Source: Semisulcospira habei | Lineage: Eukaryota > Mollusca > Gastropoda > Semisulcospiridae | Assembly (NCBI GenBank): GCA_036245525.1 | Contig: BTPG01000005.1 | Coordinates: 121,232,417 to 121,296,416, forward strand | Direction of reading: 5' to 3' | Length of the DNA: 64,000 bases | In this document: positions 19,769 through 30,479 of the stretch, piece by piece | Position numbering within the stretch: the stretch's first letter is position 1 | How the letters are laid out: every line of letters starts with the position of its first letter | Made by a program: the position numbers and the translations under genes | The notes under the pieces: model-generated | Databases searched by the model: none | Seen by the model: the letters and a program-made list of their open reading frames with translations, nothing else | What the model was told of the DNA's origin: nothing

Positions 19769-20889
19769 GCTCTCTTCCACCCGTGCCCGGAGCGCCTCCT
19801 CCTTCACGCCTGGAGGTTGTCCGGCAAGCCCTCGCCGCTAGAGGTTTCTCAGATGCGGCAGTGGCGGCGATTGCAGGAGCCCGCAGACTGTCCACCAGAA
19901 ATGTGTACGAAGGCAAGTGGAGGGTCTTCCAGTCGTGGTGCTCCGCCCACCGGCTCCCCTCCACGAATCTGACGACCCCCCAACTGGCGAATTTTTTCCT
20001 CTGGCTCTTTGAAGATCAAGGCCTAGCTCCCATCACCATCAAGGGCTATCGCTCCATGATCGCAGACACTTACCGCCACCTCGGCCTCCCGGATCCGGGG
20101 ACTTGCAAAGACCTTACGGACCTGTTGGCTCATTTTGACCTCCGACGCCCGGTCTCCCGTTCTCTCATACCTCGGTGGGACCTCGCCTGGGTACTGACAT
20201 GGCTAAATACGGACCGTTTCAAACCCCTGCCCTTGGCACGGTTCGCCGACCTGACCCGGAAAACGGTTTTCCTCCTGGCCCTTGCCACGGCTTCTCGCGT
20301 GAGTGAGCTTCACGCACTTTCGGCACAACCCGCGTGCTTGCAGTTTCGAGCGGATGGCTCAGCACAGCTACTCACTGACCCGGCCTTTCTAGCAAAGAAC
20401 AGGCTTCCATCGGCCGCACCCCAGATACTGACCGTGCATCCGCTAAGAGGAACGGACCAATCCCGCGCCGCACGTCAACAGGACCCGGTCCGAACACTGA
20501 AGATTTACCTGCGTCGCTCAAAGCCAAAGCCGCGCCGGCTCGGGTGCTCCTGCCTCTTCCTACCGCTGGCTCCAGGCAGGCCAGATATATCGGCCCAGAC
20601 AGTTTCGTCCTGGCTGCGGTGGGTGATTCGGTCAGCATACCAGGACCTCTCCCCTGACGGGGATAGACTTTTGCAGATCCGGGCACATGAGGTTCGAGCA
20701 GTGGCCACCAGCGTGGCACTTGATCGCAACTGCTCAGTTAAAGACATTGTTACGGCGGTAGGCTGGCGGACAGACTCCACCTTCGCCCGCTTCTACCTCC
20801 GAGACCTATCCGGCCAGCGTGACTCCCTGGCCATGGTGGGCGACATCTCCGCAGCCCAGCACTCCCTCCGCGCGCCTCTGGCGCCGTAG
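19057..20889 (+). CDS. tyrosine recombinase of element B
   Basis: 610-codon open frame that overlaps the RNase H frame by about 710 nt. Recombinase similarity begins near 19800 (SRLEVVRQALAARGFSDAAV), so the true start is unclear. N-terminal binding domain: YEGKWRVFQSWCSAHRL, FFLWLFEDQGLAPITIKGYR. Catalytic residues: Arg at 20296-20298 (ATASRVSELHAL), His and Arg of HEVRAV at 20686-20697, Tyr at 20794-20796 (FARFYLRDLSGQ). All expected residues are present without a break, so this is the only complete recombinase in the window. It ends near AAQHSLRAPLAP, also conserved in C. It would integrate circular cDNA. Confidence 0.9.
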   Translation: MGGSPVTGLCLGLGPLASDLCGQTHQLAGVEGNWDGPRHVAGDSDQSGGPRSFGQLDGGGLYPEPGWHSLPLPVHSPLPSTPLVQGSGHYPWGPPHPGPPERDSRRSFLPRTASPHRVDPSPGHLSTDLLTVGDAAGRPVCHQMEQPAAGLRLSSPGSPRLGGGCTLHPLGRSDRLCLPSVGAGAEDPAKAPGMLSDSLIGGPLQLEQELDHGPARTSYGSAPGAPLRTHDAQAAPLGSLPPVPGAPPPSRLEVVRQALAARGFSDAAVAAIAGARRLSTRNVYEGKWRVFQSWCSAHRLPSTNLTTPQLANFFLWLFEDQGLAPITIKGYRSMIADTYRHLGLPDPGTCKDLTDLLAHFDLRRPVSRSLIPRWDLAWVLTWLNTDRFKPLPLARFADLTRKTVFLLALATASRVSELHALSAQPACLQFRADGSAQLLTDPAFLAKNRLPSAAPQILTVHPLRGTDQSRAARQQDPVRTLKIYLRRSKPKPRRLGCSCLFLPLAPGRPDISAQTVSSWLRWVIRSAYQDLSPDGDRLLQIRAHEVRAVATSVALDRNCSVKDIVTAVGWRTDSTFARFYLRDLSGQRDSLAMVGDISAAQHSLRAPLAP

Positions 20890-20997
20890 GTCCGTCTTTG
20901 TTGAAATCGTTGGGAGTGCTCCTTAGTGGGCCTTCGGGGGGGGGGGCGCTATGTTAGGGGGGGTTTTGTGTCGGCACCCACCTCCTATTTGCCATTC

Positions 20998-21097
20998 TTC
21001 CACATAGTAATGCCATCGGTAATGTATTTTGAAAAAACAAATGAATTTTTTTTCTAAAATGTATTTTTTGGAAAAATACTTACCGATGGCATTACTC
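20998..21097 (+). repeat. element B internal complementary region
   Basis: TTCCACATAGTAATGCCATC to ACAAAT is the complement of the left tip; ATGAATTTTTTTTC to ACCGATGGCATTACT is the complement of the right tip. They share AT at 21041-21042, the position matching the crossover of insertion. Confidence 0.92.
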
Positions 21098-21136
21098 GGA
21101 CGGCCCTCCCACCTGCCCCACTTGCCTCCCTGACTA

Positions 21137-21364
21137 TGCGATTGGCAAAGCGTGCAAACTGGTGAACTGTCGCCCCGCGCATGCCGGGATAGGGTGATAG
21201 GGGGAGGCCACCCGGGTTCGTGTACTTGGATCCCCGGTGTCTCCTCCCCGGTTGTGTAGAGGACACAACTTTGGGCTGAAATCGTTAGGCTATAGAGTGT
21301 ATTCCACATAGTAATGCCATCGGTAAGTATTTTTCCAAAAAATACATTTTAGAAAAAAATTCAT
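21137..21364 (+). repeat. element B right inverted terminal repeat
   Basis: Complement of 14930-15114. The outermost part from CGGTAAGTATTTTTCC differs from the left tip. Confidence 0.92.
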
Positions 21365-23280
21365 TTTTAAACGTGAACGCCGTGCTTCCTGGAGACGCTT
21401 CGTTTCTTCTTTAACTTCTCGGACTCCGTCCCAGAAAGTCTGGAAGGCTGTGCGAAGAATTAGGGGCAGGGGTGGCTCGGCTTCTGTCGGCCATCTTAGA
21501 AATGGTGCCAGCTTGGTCACAGATAAAAAAGCTGTGGCCAATTTGCTTGCCTCCACCATTGCCCATAATTCTTCAACAGAGCATTATTCACCCTTTTTCC
21601 AGAGAGAGAAGGAGAAGCGAGAGTCTCGTATTTGTGATTTTAAGTCCGATAACTCAGAAGACTATAATGCCCCTTTTACGTTATCAGAATTGAAGCAAGC
21701 CTTGCAGAAATGTAATGACTCTGCTGCTGGCCTAGATACCATCCACTATCAATTCCTAACGCATCTGCCTGAGAGGTCACTCCTTGTACTTCTTTAACCA
21801 TATCTGGAGAACTGGCCATTTTCTGCCGTCTTGGCACCAGGCTGTGGTTGTACCGATCCCCAAGCTGGGTAAGGATCATTCCGACCCGGGCAACTACCGG
21901 CCTATCGCTTTGACATCATGTTTATGTAAAACTATGGAGCGCCTGGTCAACGCCCGCCTGGTGTGGCAACTTGAGTCACAGGGTCTCCTCACAGACCTCC
22001 AGTGCGGTTTCCGGTGCTTCCGTAGTACAACTGACCATTTAGTCCGCTTTGAATCATTTATTCGAGATGCTTTTGTCAACAAGCAGCATGTCTATGCAAT
22101 TTTCTTCGATCTTGAGAAGGCGTATGGCAAGTATGGGAAGTATGGCATAATGTCTGACTTGTTGGACATGGGGTTTAAAGGGCACCTGCCCGTCTTTATT
22201 CACAATTTTTTGACTAACCGTCGTTCCATGTCTGTGTGGGCTCCACCCTCTCCGACTCCTTTGAACAGGAGATGGGTGTCCCACATTCTATCTCCTGTTT
22301 TATTTAGTATTAAAATTAATAACATTGTAATGGCCGTCAAAGATGGTTCTGAATGCTCTTTGTTTGTTGACGACTTTGCTTTGTGCGCACGTGGTCGAGG
22401 ACTTGTGTCCCTTGAGAGGCGCTTGCAGCTGTGCGTTGATCGCATCCAGCGGTAGGTGTCTCTCAATGGATTCAAGTTCTCGCCCTCCAAGACAGTCTGT
22501 GTGCATTTTACTAACCAGACGAAATTTTTTCCAGAACCTAGCCTGAGCATTGCTGGAGTGCCAATTAAGGTGGCCGAGGAGGCGAAGTTTCTGGGGGTCA
22601 TCTTTGACAAAAGACTTTCCTTCCGCAACCATATTAATTACCTCAGAACCTCTTGTCAGAAGGCTCTCGACGTTCTTCATATCGTTGGTCGTACTGACTG
22701 GGGTGCGGACCGTACTGTCTTACTTCAACTGTACCGGGCCCTTGTTCGGTCCAAACTGGATTACGGTTCGGTGGTGTATGGCTCAGCTTCCAATTCTGTG
22801 CTACAGCATCTGAACACAGTTCACCATCAGGGTCTGCGGATATGTCTTGGGGCCTTCAGGACGTCTCCAGTTCCTAGTCTGTATGCCGAGGCAGGGGAGC
22901 CTTCTCTCAAGCTCTGCCGCATCCGCCTCATGCTCAGCTACGTTCTGAAACTGAAGGCCCATCCAGACAATCCTGCCTATGATTGTGTTTTTAAACCATC
23001 GTTTGCAGAGATTTATGATACCCATCCGGGAGCTGTCCGTCCACTTTCTTTCCGTTTCCGACCTCATCTGCAGGCGGCCGGATTAGACCTGGACAGAGTT
23101 TCAGAATCCCTGCAACACATCACTCCACCCTGGCTCTTACCAGTTCCTGACATCTTGCTGGCTATTGTCGTATCTATACGGATGGGTCAAAGTCTGAGGA
23201 TGGGAGAGTGGCTGCGGCCGCAGTGCCCTCTCGCCATCCTAGACGCCCATTTAAGCACCGCCTCCCAGACCACTCATCTG
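21365..23280 (+). pseudogene. ORF2 reverse transcriptase and start of RNase H, Jockey-like LINE
   Basis: Continues the endonuclease ORF across element B. RT blocks: LKQALQKCNDSAAGLDTIHY, AVVVPIPKLGKDHSDPGNYR, IALTSCLCKTMERL, YAIFFDLEKAY (catalytic Asp), SECSLFVDDFAL with FVDD near 22363, and AKFLGVIFDKRLSF. A Trp codon is changed to TAG at 22453-22455 in the block before GFKFSPSK, and a frame break lies near 21790. A change after EKAY disrupts the usual Asp/Trp/Lys context. RNase H starts at IYTDGSKSEDGR (about 23170) and is cut by C at 23280. Non-functional. Confidence 0.88.
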
Positions 23281-23475
23281 TTTGTTTCTTCAAAAACATT
23301 ACCGATGACATGACTACTAGGAGTGTCCACTCCTTGCTCAATTCTAGCCTAAGAACCCGTTGTGTGAACACAACCCGGGAGGCACTCGGGGAACCCCCAG
23401 AGGGACCGAGAGTTGTCTCCCGCTCCTACCCACCAGCCCTATTCACCTGTGAACTCCAGTCACGCTTCTTAGGCT
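23281..23475 (+). repeat. element C left inverted terminal repeat
   Basis: TTTGTTTCTTC tip, ACCGATGACATGACT, then the arm complementary to 35831-36010 (for example GTTGTGTGAACACAAC palindrome). Confidence 0.92.
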
Positions 23476-24147
23476 CACGCGTTCAGACGTGTTTTCTCTA
23501 GCCTCTGGACTTTGAAGTTTTTCGACCGGTTTGGTCTGCCTTGCTTGCTTCGTCTTCGCCGGCCTTGGATTCTACTCTTGCGACGGTTGGTCGACTGCAG
23601 CTTCGGTCGTGTTCAAGGGTTCCCTCTCTGGCTTTGCCGGTCGGGCTGTGGGGGTCATGGAACTTTCTCCTTCTCGTACCGCTCCGACTGAGAGGTAAGG
23701 TAGTTAGAGGAGCCTCGGCTGGTTGCCCGGGCGGGGCACAGGCACGAGCAGCTTGCTTTTTGCTTCGCTTCTCCCTCGTTTGGGGTTTTTTGGGCTCTGT
23801 TTGGTTGCCTGATTAGCTGAAGGTTTCGCGCCGGTTTTTTGGCGGGCTTTTCGCGCCATTGCCAGCTGCGAGCGGTGAGTTCCGTTACTGTACCTAGGCC
23901 ATACCTAACTTACTTAGGCTTACGGTTTAGACGCCCTGCGTTATGACGAAGGCTTGGATGCTCACCTGTCCCGGCAGGGTTTGTTTTCCCTCCGCCGTGG
24001 TTTTAACTAAATGTTGACGGCATGTGAGCCATACGTTGGTTAATTGGGTGCCTAACACCACTGTAGCTTGGGGCCTAAAGCTTAACGGGGAGATTGGTGG
24101 ACACTCGCCGAGTGCCTTCATGTTTTGCGTGTTGCAGTGGCCTACTG

Positions 24148-25370
24148 ATGACATGCACAAAATGCGGAGGCTTACAGTGGCCGTCGGATAACCATGCAGT
24201 CTGTCTCCCCTGCGCTGGGTGTGCGTCCGACCATACGTGTGACGTCTGTGCTACATGGCCGGAACTGCGGTGGTCTAATCTCTGGAACTTTTATAGGAGG
24301 GAGCCTCCTGCCCTCTCGGGTACCGAAGATTACCGAGACGCCTTCCGCTGTGCCCCCGGCACCGGACGTGCGAGACCAACAGGATCCGACGCAGATGACG
24401 CCACTGAGTAATCAAGGGACTAGTGCACAGAGTGGGAGTTCGACCGTCAAGACCGCCTCCGTTCGAGAGCGCGCCCGGACACAGCTGGTGGAAAGAACCC
24501 GCCTCTCCCAAGAGCCTGGTTTGGTGGGACGCTCGTGGCGTCCCTCCTCCACCGTCGTTCCCCACTCGTCTCTGAGGAAGCCGCCGGGATCCCGCTGGAG
24601 GTCCCCTGGCCGGCCAGTAAGCCGCCTCTCCCAAGAGCCTGGTTCAGAGAGACGTACATGCACTCGTCCGGAGCCTCCTGGTTGTGAAGAACGTAGACAC
24701 AGGGATTCTGCTCGACGTTTTCGCTCTCCTTCGCACGAGCGTAGGAGGACCCTCTCTTCTCATCGCTCGTCGCATCGGGACTCCCCTCGCCGCAGACGGT
24801 TTTCACCTTCTTCGCGTTCCCCTTCTCGTTTGGACTCCCGTTCGTCCCGTCCCTCTTCCCATCGACCGGCCACTTCCCCTCTTCCTCGTCCTCACCGTTC
24901 CGTTCCCCCTCGTCGCAGCCGTTCTCCTCGTCGGGATCCGCCCTCGGCACGCAGGAGACCCTCACCGCGTCGTTCAGACTACCGCTCTCCCCTGCGGAGG
25001 GAGTCTTCGTCCGCTGCGGTTCTCCGACAACGGGTTTCCCGGCCTCGGAGCCCTCGTCGCCCTCTTCGGTCGCCGGTTTCCGGACAGCGGGACTTCGACA
25101 CCCTCAGTTTGACGCCGGAGGATTCTTCGCACTGGTTACTCGGAGGTCTCAGCCATTCTTCAGCTTCTGCCTCTTCGGCTTCCAGTGTCGGCCTCCGTCA
25201 GACAGGTTTCTTCTACCCGGATGGACACGCGGCTGGCGCTGGACGGGGCTGCCAAGCTCATCGCCGCCTCCTTACCTGAGGACGTTTGTCCGGCTTCACC
25301 CCCTGTGAAGAGGAAGATTTCCGCCTTCGTGGACTGTCAAGAGGTTCAAGTCCCTCCCACAGCCGGCTAG
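24148..25370 (+). pseudogene. gag-like N-terminal and RS-rich region of element C
   Basis: ATG 24148: MTCTKCGGLQWPSDNHAVCL, then PCAGCASDHTCDVCATW and LWNFYRRE. This is the fullest version of the Cys/His motif (CxxC, H, CxxC, CxxC-type spacing). After a frame change near 24400 comes a strongly Arg/Ser-rich stretch (for example RSRSPRRDPPSARRRPSPRR). The frame then returns with LALDGAAKLIAASLPEDVCP and KRKISAFVDC before another break at 25330-25370. Confidence 0.75.
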
Positions 25371-25410
25371 TTTTTTTGATCTGCGGGACGCTTTCTCGTC
25401 TCACCTGCTT

Positions 25411-26163
25411 TTGGAGACTCGGAACTCGGACTTCTTCGCGAACGGGAGATGGCCTTCCGCTCTGGACATCGCATTTCAACAGGATTGGTACGCCGGCCAT
25501 TCGCAGTCGTTCCTCTGCCCGCTTCCACCCGTGGATCCCGCCGCTCTGATGCAAGCTGGAGGTGCTTCTATGCTGAAACGGTCCTTCCCACGGGGACTGG
25601 ATAGGACGGCGTCGCTGGTCCGGAACACGCTCGCCTGCTCCGGTTTCTTGGACTTACTGACACAGGCTTTCATCCGACGTCTCGAGGAAGCTTGGCAGCC
25701 TGCTCTGTCTCCCCTCCTGGGAGACCTACTAGTCATGGCGGAGGCTGGGAACCGCACAGCTTATCACTCCTCGGTTAACGCGATGGCGGCCGCGGCCAAC
25801 TGCGACCTTATGCGACGAGACGCCGTCCTTCAGGCTTGCAGTGGAATGCCGATCGACCTGAGTACTCAGCTACGTCGGGCCCCCCTGGGAGGGTCTCTGC
25901 TCTTCGGGGATACTTGGCAGACGGTGAAGGACTCCAACTCCGACCGTTGGCCTCGCAAAGCTGTCAAGCAGCGCTTTCCTCCCGCCCGCACGGCCCTGGG
26001 TCGCTCCTTGCGGGCGCGTAAACGTGTCACCTCGGACCCGTCTGCCCCGCCACGAGCTGCGCTGCGCCGTCGCCCGTCCTTCCGTCGCCCTGGCCCAGCT
26101 AGCGCCCCTACCCCCGCCTGGCCCTGTCCCGCCCGTCGCCCTGGGCGCGGGCGGGCCACCTGA
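25411..26163 (+). CDS. gag C-terminal block of element C
   Basis: 251 codons in one frame: WPSALDIAFQQDWYAGHSQS, LKRSFPRGLDRTASLVRNTL, ACSGFLDLLTQAFIRRLEEA, NRTAYHSSVNAMAAAANCDL, MRRDAVL, TQLRRAPLGGSLLFGDTW. Collinear with B residues 40-240 of its gag/RT ORF. The same frame is open upstream to KRFKSLPQPASFFDLRDAF (about 25340), so the listed ATG is only the first in frame. A shift at a C-run near 26110 separates it from RT, unlike in B. Confidence 0.8.
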   Translation: METRNSDFFANGRWPSALDIAFQQDWYAGHSQSFLCPLPPVDPAALMQAGGASMLKRSFPRGLDRTASLVRNTLACSGFLDLLTQAFIRRLEEAWQPALSPLLGDLLVMAEAGNRTAYHSSVNAMAAAANCDLMRRDAVLQACSGMPIDLSTQLRRAPLGGSLLFGDTWQTVKDSNSDRWPRKAVKQRFPPARTALGRSLRARKRVTSDPSAPPRAALRRRPSFRRPGPASAPTPAWPCPARRPGRGRAT

Positions 26164-26238
26164 CTTGTCCCCGGTTCCGCCCCCGCCGACCGTCATTGGG
26201 GCTCCAGTCGGCGGGAGGCTAGCACGATTCAGCGAGGA

Positions 26239-28238
26239 GTGGCGCTCGCTGTTTCGAGACGAGCCCTGGGTTTTGGACGTAGTCACCAGAGGATTACGGA
26301 TCTCGTTCCGCTCTCCTCCGCCTTTGCGCTCCGTTCCACTTGGACAGAGGTTCCGTCCGACGTCCTCAAGGCCGCCGCTCTGCGAGGAGAAGTCGCGGCT
26401 CTCCTGGCGAAGCAGGCCACAGAGATAGTGCAGCGTCCGGACTCGCCCGCCTTTTACAGCCGACTGTTTGTGGTGCCCAAACCCGGCGGCAAGTGGCGGC
26501 CAGTCATAGATCTGTCGGCGCTGAACGCCTTCATCGCGGCCCCTTCCTTTCGGATGGAGACCAGGGCCCTTTGGGCGGCGGTTCAACCCATGGACTACGC
26601 GGTCAGTCTAGATCTGTCCGACGCCTACCTACATGTTCCCATGCACTCGTCTGCCAGGACGTACCTGCGTTTCGCGTTCGAAGGAGTGATTACCAGTTTT
26701 GCGCCCTTCCGTTCGGTCTCAACCTCAGCTCCTGGGCCTTCAACCGCATCATGGATGCTGTAGTGGCCAAGGCAAGGCAGTCGTCGTCCAGTCCGACGTC
26801 AAATTATCTCGACGACCTACTCTTGAGAAATCAGGTGGAGACTGCGCTTGCGGCAGACAGGGATGCCCTTTTACGGCTGCTTTACCGGTTGGGATTCCTG
26901 GTCAACACTGGAAAGTCGGACTTCACTCCTGCGCGCCACTTCATCCACCTAGGCATGGAGTTTGTCACGGACCGCAACAGGGTACTCTTGCCAGAGAAAC
27001 GGATTGTGAAGTTATCCGCTCTCGCTGCGTTGGTAGATCAGCAGCATGCAGCCCCCGCCAGGGTCTGGCTTCAGCTTCTGGGCCTGATCAACGCAGCAGC
27101 GGATCTTATCCCCCTCGGGCGTCTCTACTCCCGACCGCTACAACTTCATCTCCTACTGCTCTGGCGTCCCTCCTCGGGCGACTTGACCACGATCGTCCCC
27201 GTGTCCCCGCTGGTACGCCCCCACCTCTTACGGTGGACCGACAGAGCTTGGTTGGCTCTGGGAGTCCCCATTTCCTCTCCATCCCCTCACCTCTCCCTGT
27301 GTGTCGACGCGAGTCGGGCTGGTTGGGGAGCCCACCTGCTTCCTCAGTTCACCAAGACGTCCGGCCTCTGGCCTCCGGAGTTCGTGGACAAACACAGCAA
27401 CTGGTTGGAACTGCAAGCGGTGTGGCAGGCCATCATCGTTTGGGAAGAGCAACTCAGACACCAGCATCTTCTCGTCCTTTCGGACAACTCGACAGTGGTA
27501 GCGTATATACAGAAGCAGGGAGGAACTCATTCACCCGATCTTTGCATGCTACTGTTCCGATTGATGCGATGGTGCGAGGACCGCGATCTGACTCTCAGCG
27601 CTCGCCATATCCCCGGTTGCCTGAATGTTTTGGCGGACTCCCTATCTCGTCGAGGACAGCTCATTCACACGGAATGGACGCTACGCCAGGACATTTTCCG
27701 GATGATTTGCTCTAACTGGGAGACCCCGATGGTGGACCTGTTCGCCACGCGGTGGAATCACCAGCTTCCCCTCTTCGTATCCCCAGTACTGGATCCCCTG
27801 GCTTGGGCGGTCGACGCCTTATCCATTCCCTGGGACGGACTCATAGCGTACGCCTTTCCCCCGACAGTCCTTGTTCCCAAAGTCCTCCTAAAGCTGCGAG
27901 GAACCAATGGGATCCTGCTCCTGGTCGCCCCGTTCGCTTGGACTCTTTCCTGGTCCACCGACCTGATCAGCCTCGCCACTCACCCTCCTCTACTGCTCCC
28001 CACGCCCCGCACTATACTCAAGCAGCCACGTCAGGCGCTGTTCCACCCTTGTCCGGAACGCTTACTGCTACACGCCTGGAGGTTGTGCGGCAAGCCCTCT
28101 CCGCTAGAGGCTTCTTGGGTGCTGCAGTGGAAGCGATCGCTACAGCCCGCAAGCCCTCGACTAGACGTATCTATGAGGGGAAATGGAGGGTACTCTGTGC
28201 CTGGTGCAGCGACCGTCGTCTCTCCCCCACCGAACTGA
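26239..28238 (+). pseudogene. reverse transcriptase-RNase H of element C (one frameshift)
   Basis: RT N-part: FYSRLFVVPKPGGKWRPVID, VSLDLSDAYLHVPMH. The frame shifts near 26690 and continues as FCALPFGLNLSSWAF, SNYLDDLLLRNQ, FLVNTGKSDFTPARHFIHLG. RNase H: SLCVDASRAGWGAHLLPQF, SNWLELQAVWQA, LLVLSDNSTVVAYIQKQGG, LADSLSRRGQLIHTEWTL. The DIRS tail VDLFATRWNHQLPLF follows. The frame runs about 210 nt into the recombinase coding sequence and stops at 28238. All catalytic acids are visible; a single frame lesion breaks it. Confidence 0.88.
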
Positions 28239-29149
28239 CAAACCCCCAACTTGCGGACTTCTTCCTCTGGCTCTTCGGAGACCAAGGACTGGCCCCTATT
28301 ACCATTCGGGGATATCTCTCGATGATTGCCGACACCTACCGGCATCTCGGCCGCGCGGATCCGGGCGCATGTAAGGACCTAGCAGATCTTATGTCACACT
28401 TCGGACTACAAAGGCCTGCCTCTCACTCACTACTTCCCCGCTGGGATTTACCATGGGTTCTTACCTGGCTGAACTCACCACGTTTCGAACCACTACCGCT
28501 GGCCAGTCTTGCTGATGTGACGCGGAAGACCTGCTTCCTACTGGCGCTCGCCACCGCGGCACGAGTAAGCGAGTTACACGCTCTATTAGCCCGGCCTACA
28601 TGCCTGCAATTTCGAGCTGATCATTCGGTCCAACTTGTGACCGACCCTGCCTTCATTGCCAAGACTAGGTCTCCACTGACGGCACCACAGGTTATCACCT
28701 TACGACCGTTACGCGGGAAAGACTTCCCCAAAGAGACCAGGTAACAAGATCCTGTACGAGCCCTCAGAGTGTACTTGTGCCGAACCAGAGCCGTCCAGAG
28801 GGGACGCTCACGCCTCTTCCTACCTTTAAAACCCGGAAGAAACGACATTACAGCACAGACAGTCTCTTCCTGGCTACGCTGGGTGATTCGCTCAGCATAT
28901 GTCGATCTCTCCCAACAGGGAGCGAAGAGCCTAAAGATTCGGGCGCACGAAGTACGGGCCATGGCCACGAGCGTAGCCTTCGACAGGAACTGCACTGTCA
29001 AGGACATCGTGGCTGCGGTGGGCTGGCGATCAGAATCTACTTTCGCCCGCTTCTATCTACGGGATCTGGCAGGGCAGCGAGACAACCTCGCCTTGGTGGG
29101 GGACCTCACGGCGGCACAACACTCCCTCCCGGCACCTCAGGCGCCGTAG
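28031..29149 (+). pseudogene. tyrosine recombinase of element C (single nonsense codon)
   Basis: Domain from LEVVRQALSARGFLGAAV near 28077 to AAQHSLPAPQAP at 29149, in a frame that is open from 27752 and overlaps RNase H. Catalytic Arg in ATAARVSELHAL, HEVRAMATSVAF (HxxR), FARFYLRDLAGQ (Tyr). The only lesion is a TAA at 28742-28744 where A, B and D have a Gln codon in the (R)QQDPVRAL block. A C-to-T change explains it. Otherwise complete. Confidence 0.88.
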
Positions 29150-29251
29150 GTACGCACCCGCTAGGGAGTTCGGAGTGTCGGAGGAGAGGAGGGGGCCATG
29201 GCCTAGAGAAAACCTTCTGGTGCGGCACCCTCCTCCTGTTCGGCATTCTCC

Positions 29252-29293
29252 TAGTAGTCATGTCATCGGTAATGTTTTTGAAGAAACAAATTC
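29252..29293 (+). repeat. element C ICR, first half (split by E)
   Basis: AGTCATGTCATCGGTAATG then GAAGAAACAAATTC, the complement of the left tip of C. The second half (TTCTTTAAAAGGTATTTTTT onward) resumes after E at 35748. Confidence 0.92.
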
Positions 29294-29632
29294 ATTTGTT
29301 TTCTCAAAACACATTACCGATGGTATTACTGTAAGGAATGGTTTCTTAGCTAGTCTAATTTTAGCCCAAAATTGTTGTGTACGAGTATGGTCATGATGGC
29401 AGGAGAGGGGCGCCATAGCCTAGGCGGAAACCCGGGTAGCCTCGCCTCCGGTTCAACCACGCATGCGCTACAGCGCTTATACGCCAGTCAGTTTTCTTTG
29501 CTAGTCGCGGAAGGTTGTGTACGTCTCCTACTCTAAGAAAAGCTTCGACCTGTGTTGGTGGTGGAATTAATGAAGAGAGGAATAACCTGTCGTGTGGTTT
29601 TAGGAGGGACTTCCCTTCGCCTACCTTGTGTT

Positions 29633-30005
29633 AGGCTTGGACGTTTTCGTGTGGACTAGGTCTGCGTCGGCCCCGAGACTTAGACCGGTAGAGGTGGCGC
29701 CATTGTGAACTGTGCTCACGCGCCTCGTGGCCGGTCGGGCCGTAGACTGTTTCACTTTGCGTGTGTTCTGACCCCTCCTTCGCCCTTCTGATAGCTTCGG
29801 AGTACCCGGCGTTACGCTTGGACGCATTCGGGTGAAATTCTGCGTCGGTCTTCTTGGGACGTAACCTGTCGAGACGGCACCATTGTGAACTGTGCTCACG
29901 CACCGCGTGGCCGGTCGGGCCGTGGTGTGTTTTCCCACTACGTGTGCTCTGTACCCTCCTTCACTCTTCTGCTAGCCTCGGAGTGCCCGGTGGTAGGCTT
30001 GGACG
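29633..30005 (+). repeat. tandem duplication of about 185 bp in the leader of E
   Basis: The unit containing GCCATTGTGAACTGTGCTCA, GTGGCCGGTCGGGCCGT and GCTTGGACG occurs twice in a row (about 29633-29820 and 29815-30005) with moderate divergence. Confidence 0.8.
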
Positions 30006-30479
30006 GTTCCTGGGAGATTTTCCTCACCGGTTTGTGCCTTAGACCTGACGTGACCTTGGCTCGTGTGATCGGCACGGCTCGGTGCCGGACTGTTCGTGGC
30101 TCTTCGCTCGTCGTGGGGCCTCACCTCTGCTCGGCGCCGAGACTTTTCAGGGTGTCTGGTGTAGGTGGACGCTTCCTGAATTCGTTGGCGGTGGTTCTAA
30201 CTTCGGGGACCGGGCGTGCCAGCGGCGCCGGCGTGGACTCCTTTCACGGACCGGGATTGCGTCGAGCCTGCCTTCAGCCGGAGGTCTTGGACGCCGCGGT
30301 GTTCTGGTTGGTCTTCGACTGGTGTTGGTACCCGGCTTCTTCGGATGGCAAGGTAAAACCTCGGCTATTGCCTACGTCGGGCGCTCAGGGGAGGTTAGAG
30401 CGCCGGGCGTTGGCTTGCGCCGTACACTTATCTTCGTTCTTACACGTGGATTCGTATTGCGGGCCCTTGGGGGCATGCT

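Larger units (their letters stand above)
14910..21364 (+). mobile_element. DIRS-like retrotransposon B (best preserved)
   Basis: A 6.45-kb complete element inside ORF2 of the Jockey-like LINE. Left repeat 14910-15114, non-coding leader 15115-15621, gag-like from 15622, gag C-terminus plus RT 17064-18920, RNase H 18746-19768, tyrosine recombinase 19057-20889, ICR 20998-21097, right repeat 21137-21364. Tips are ATTTGTTTTTTC and GAAAAAAATTCAT. There is no target duplication: removing it leaves the LINE frame open across the site. One frameshift lies between RT and RNase H, and others lie in the gag poly-C region. Confidence 0.95.

Noticed and set aside
20923..21559. minus-strand ORFs across the B/LINE junction
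   Set aside because: They read through the terminal repeat and ICR of B in antisense; no coding evidence.
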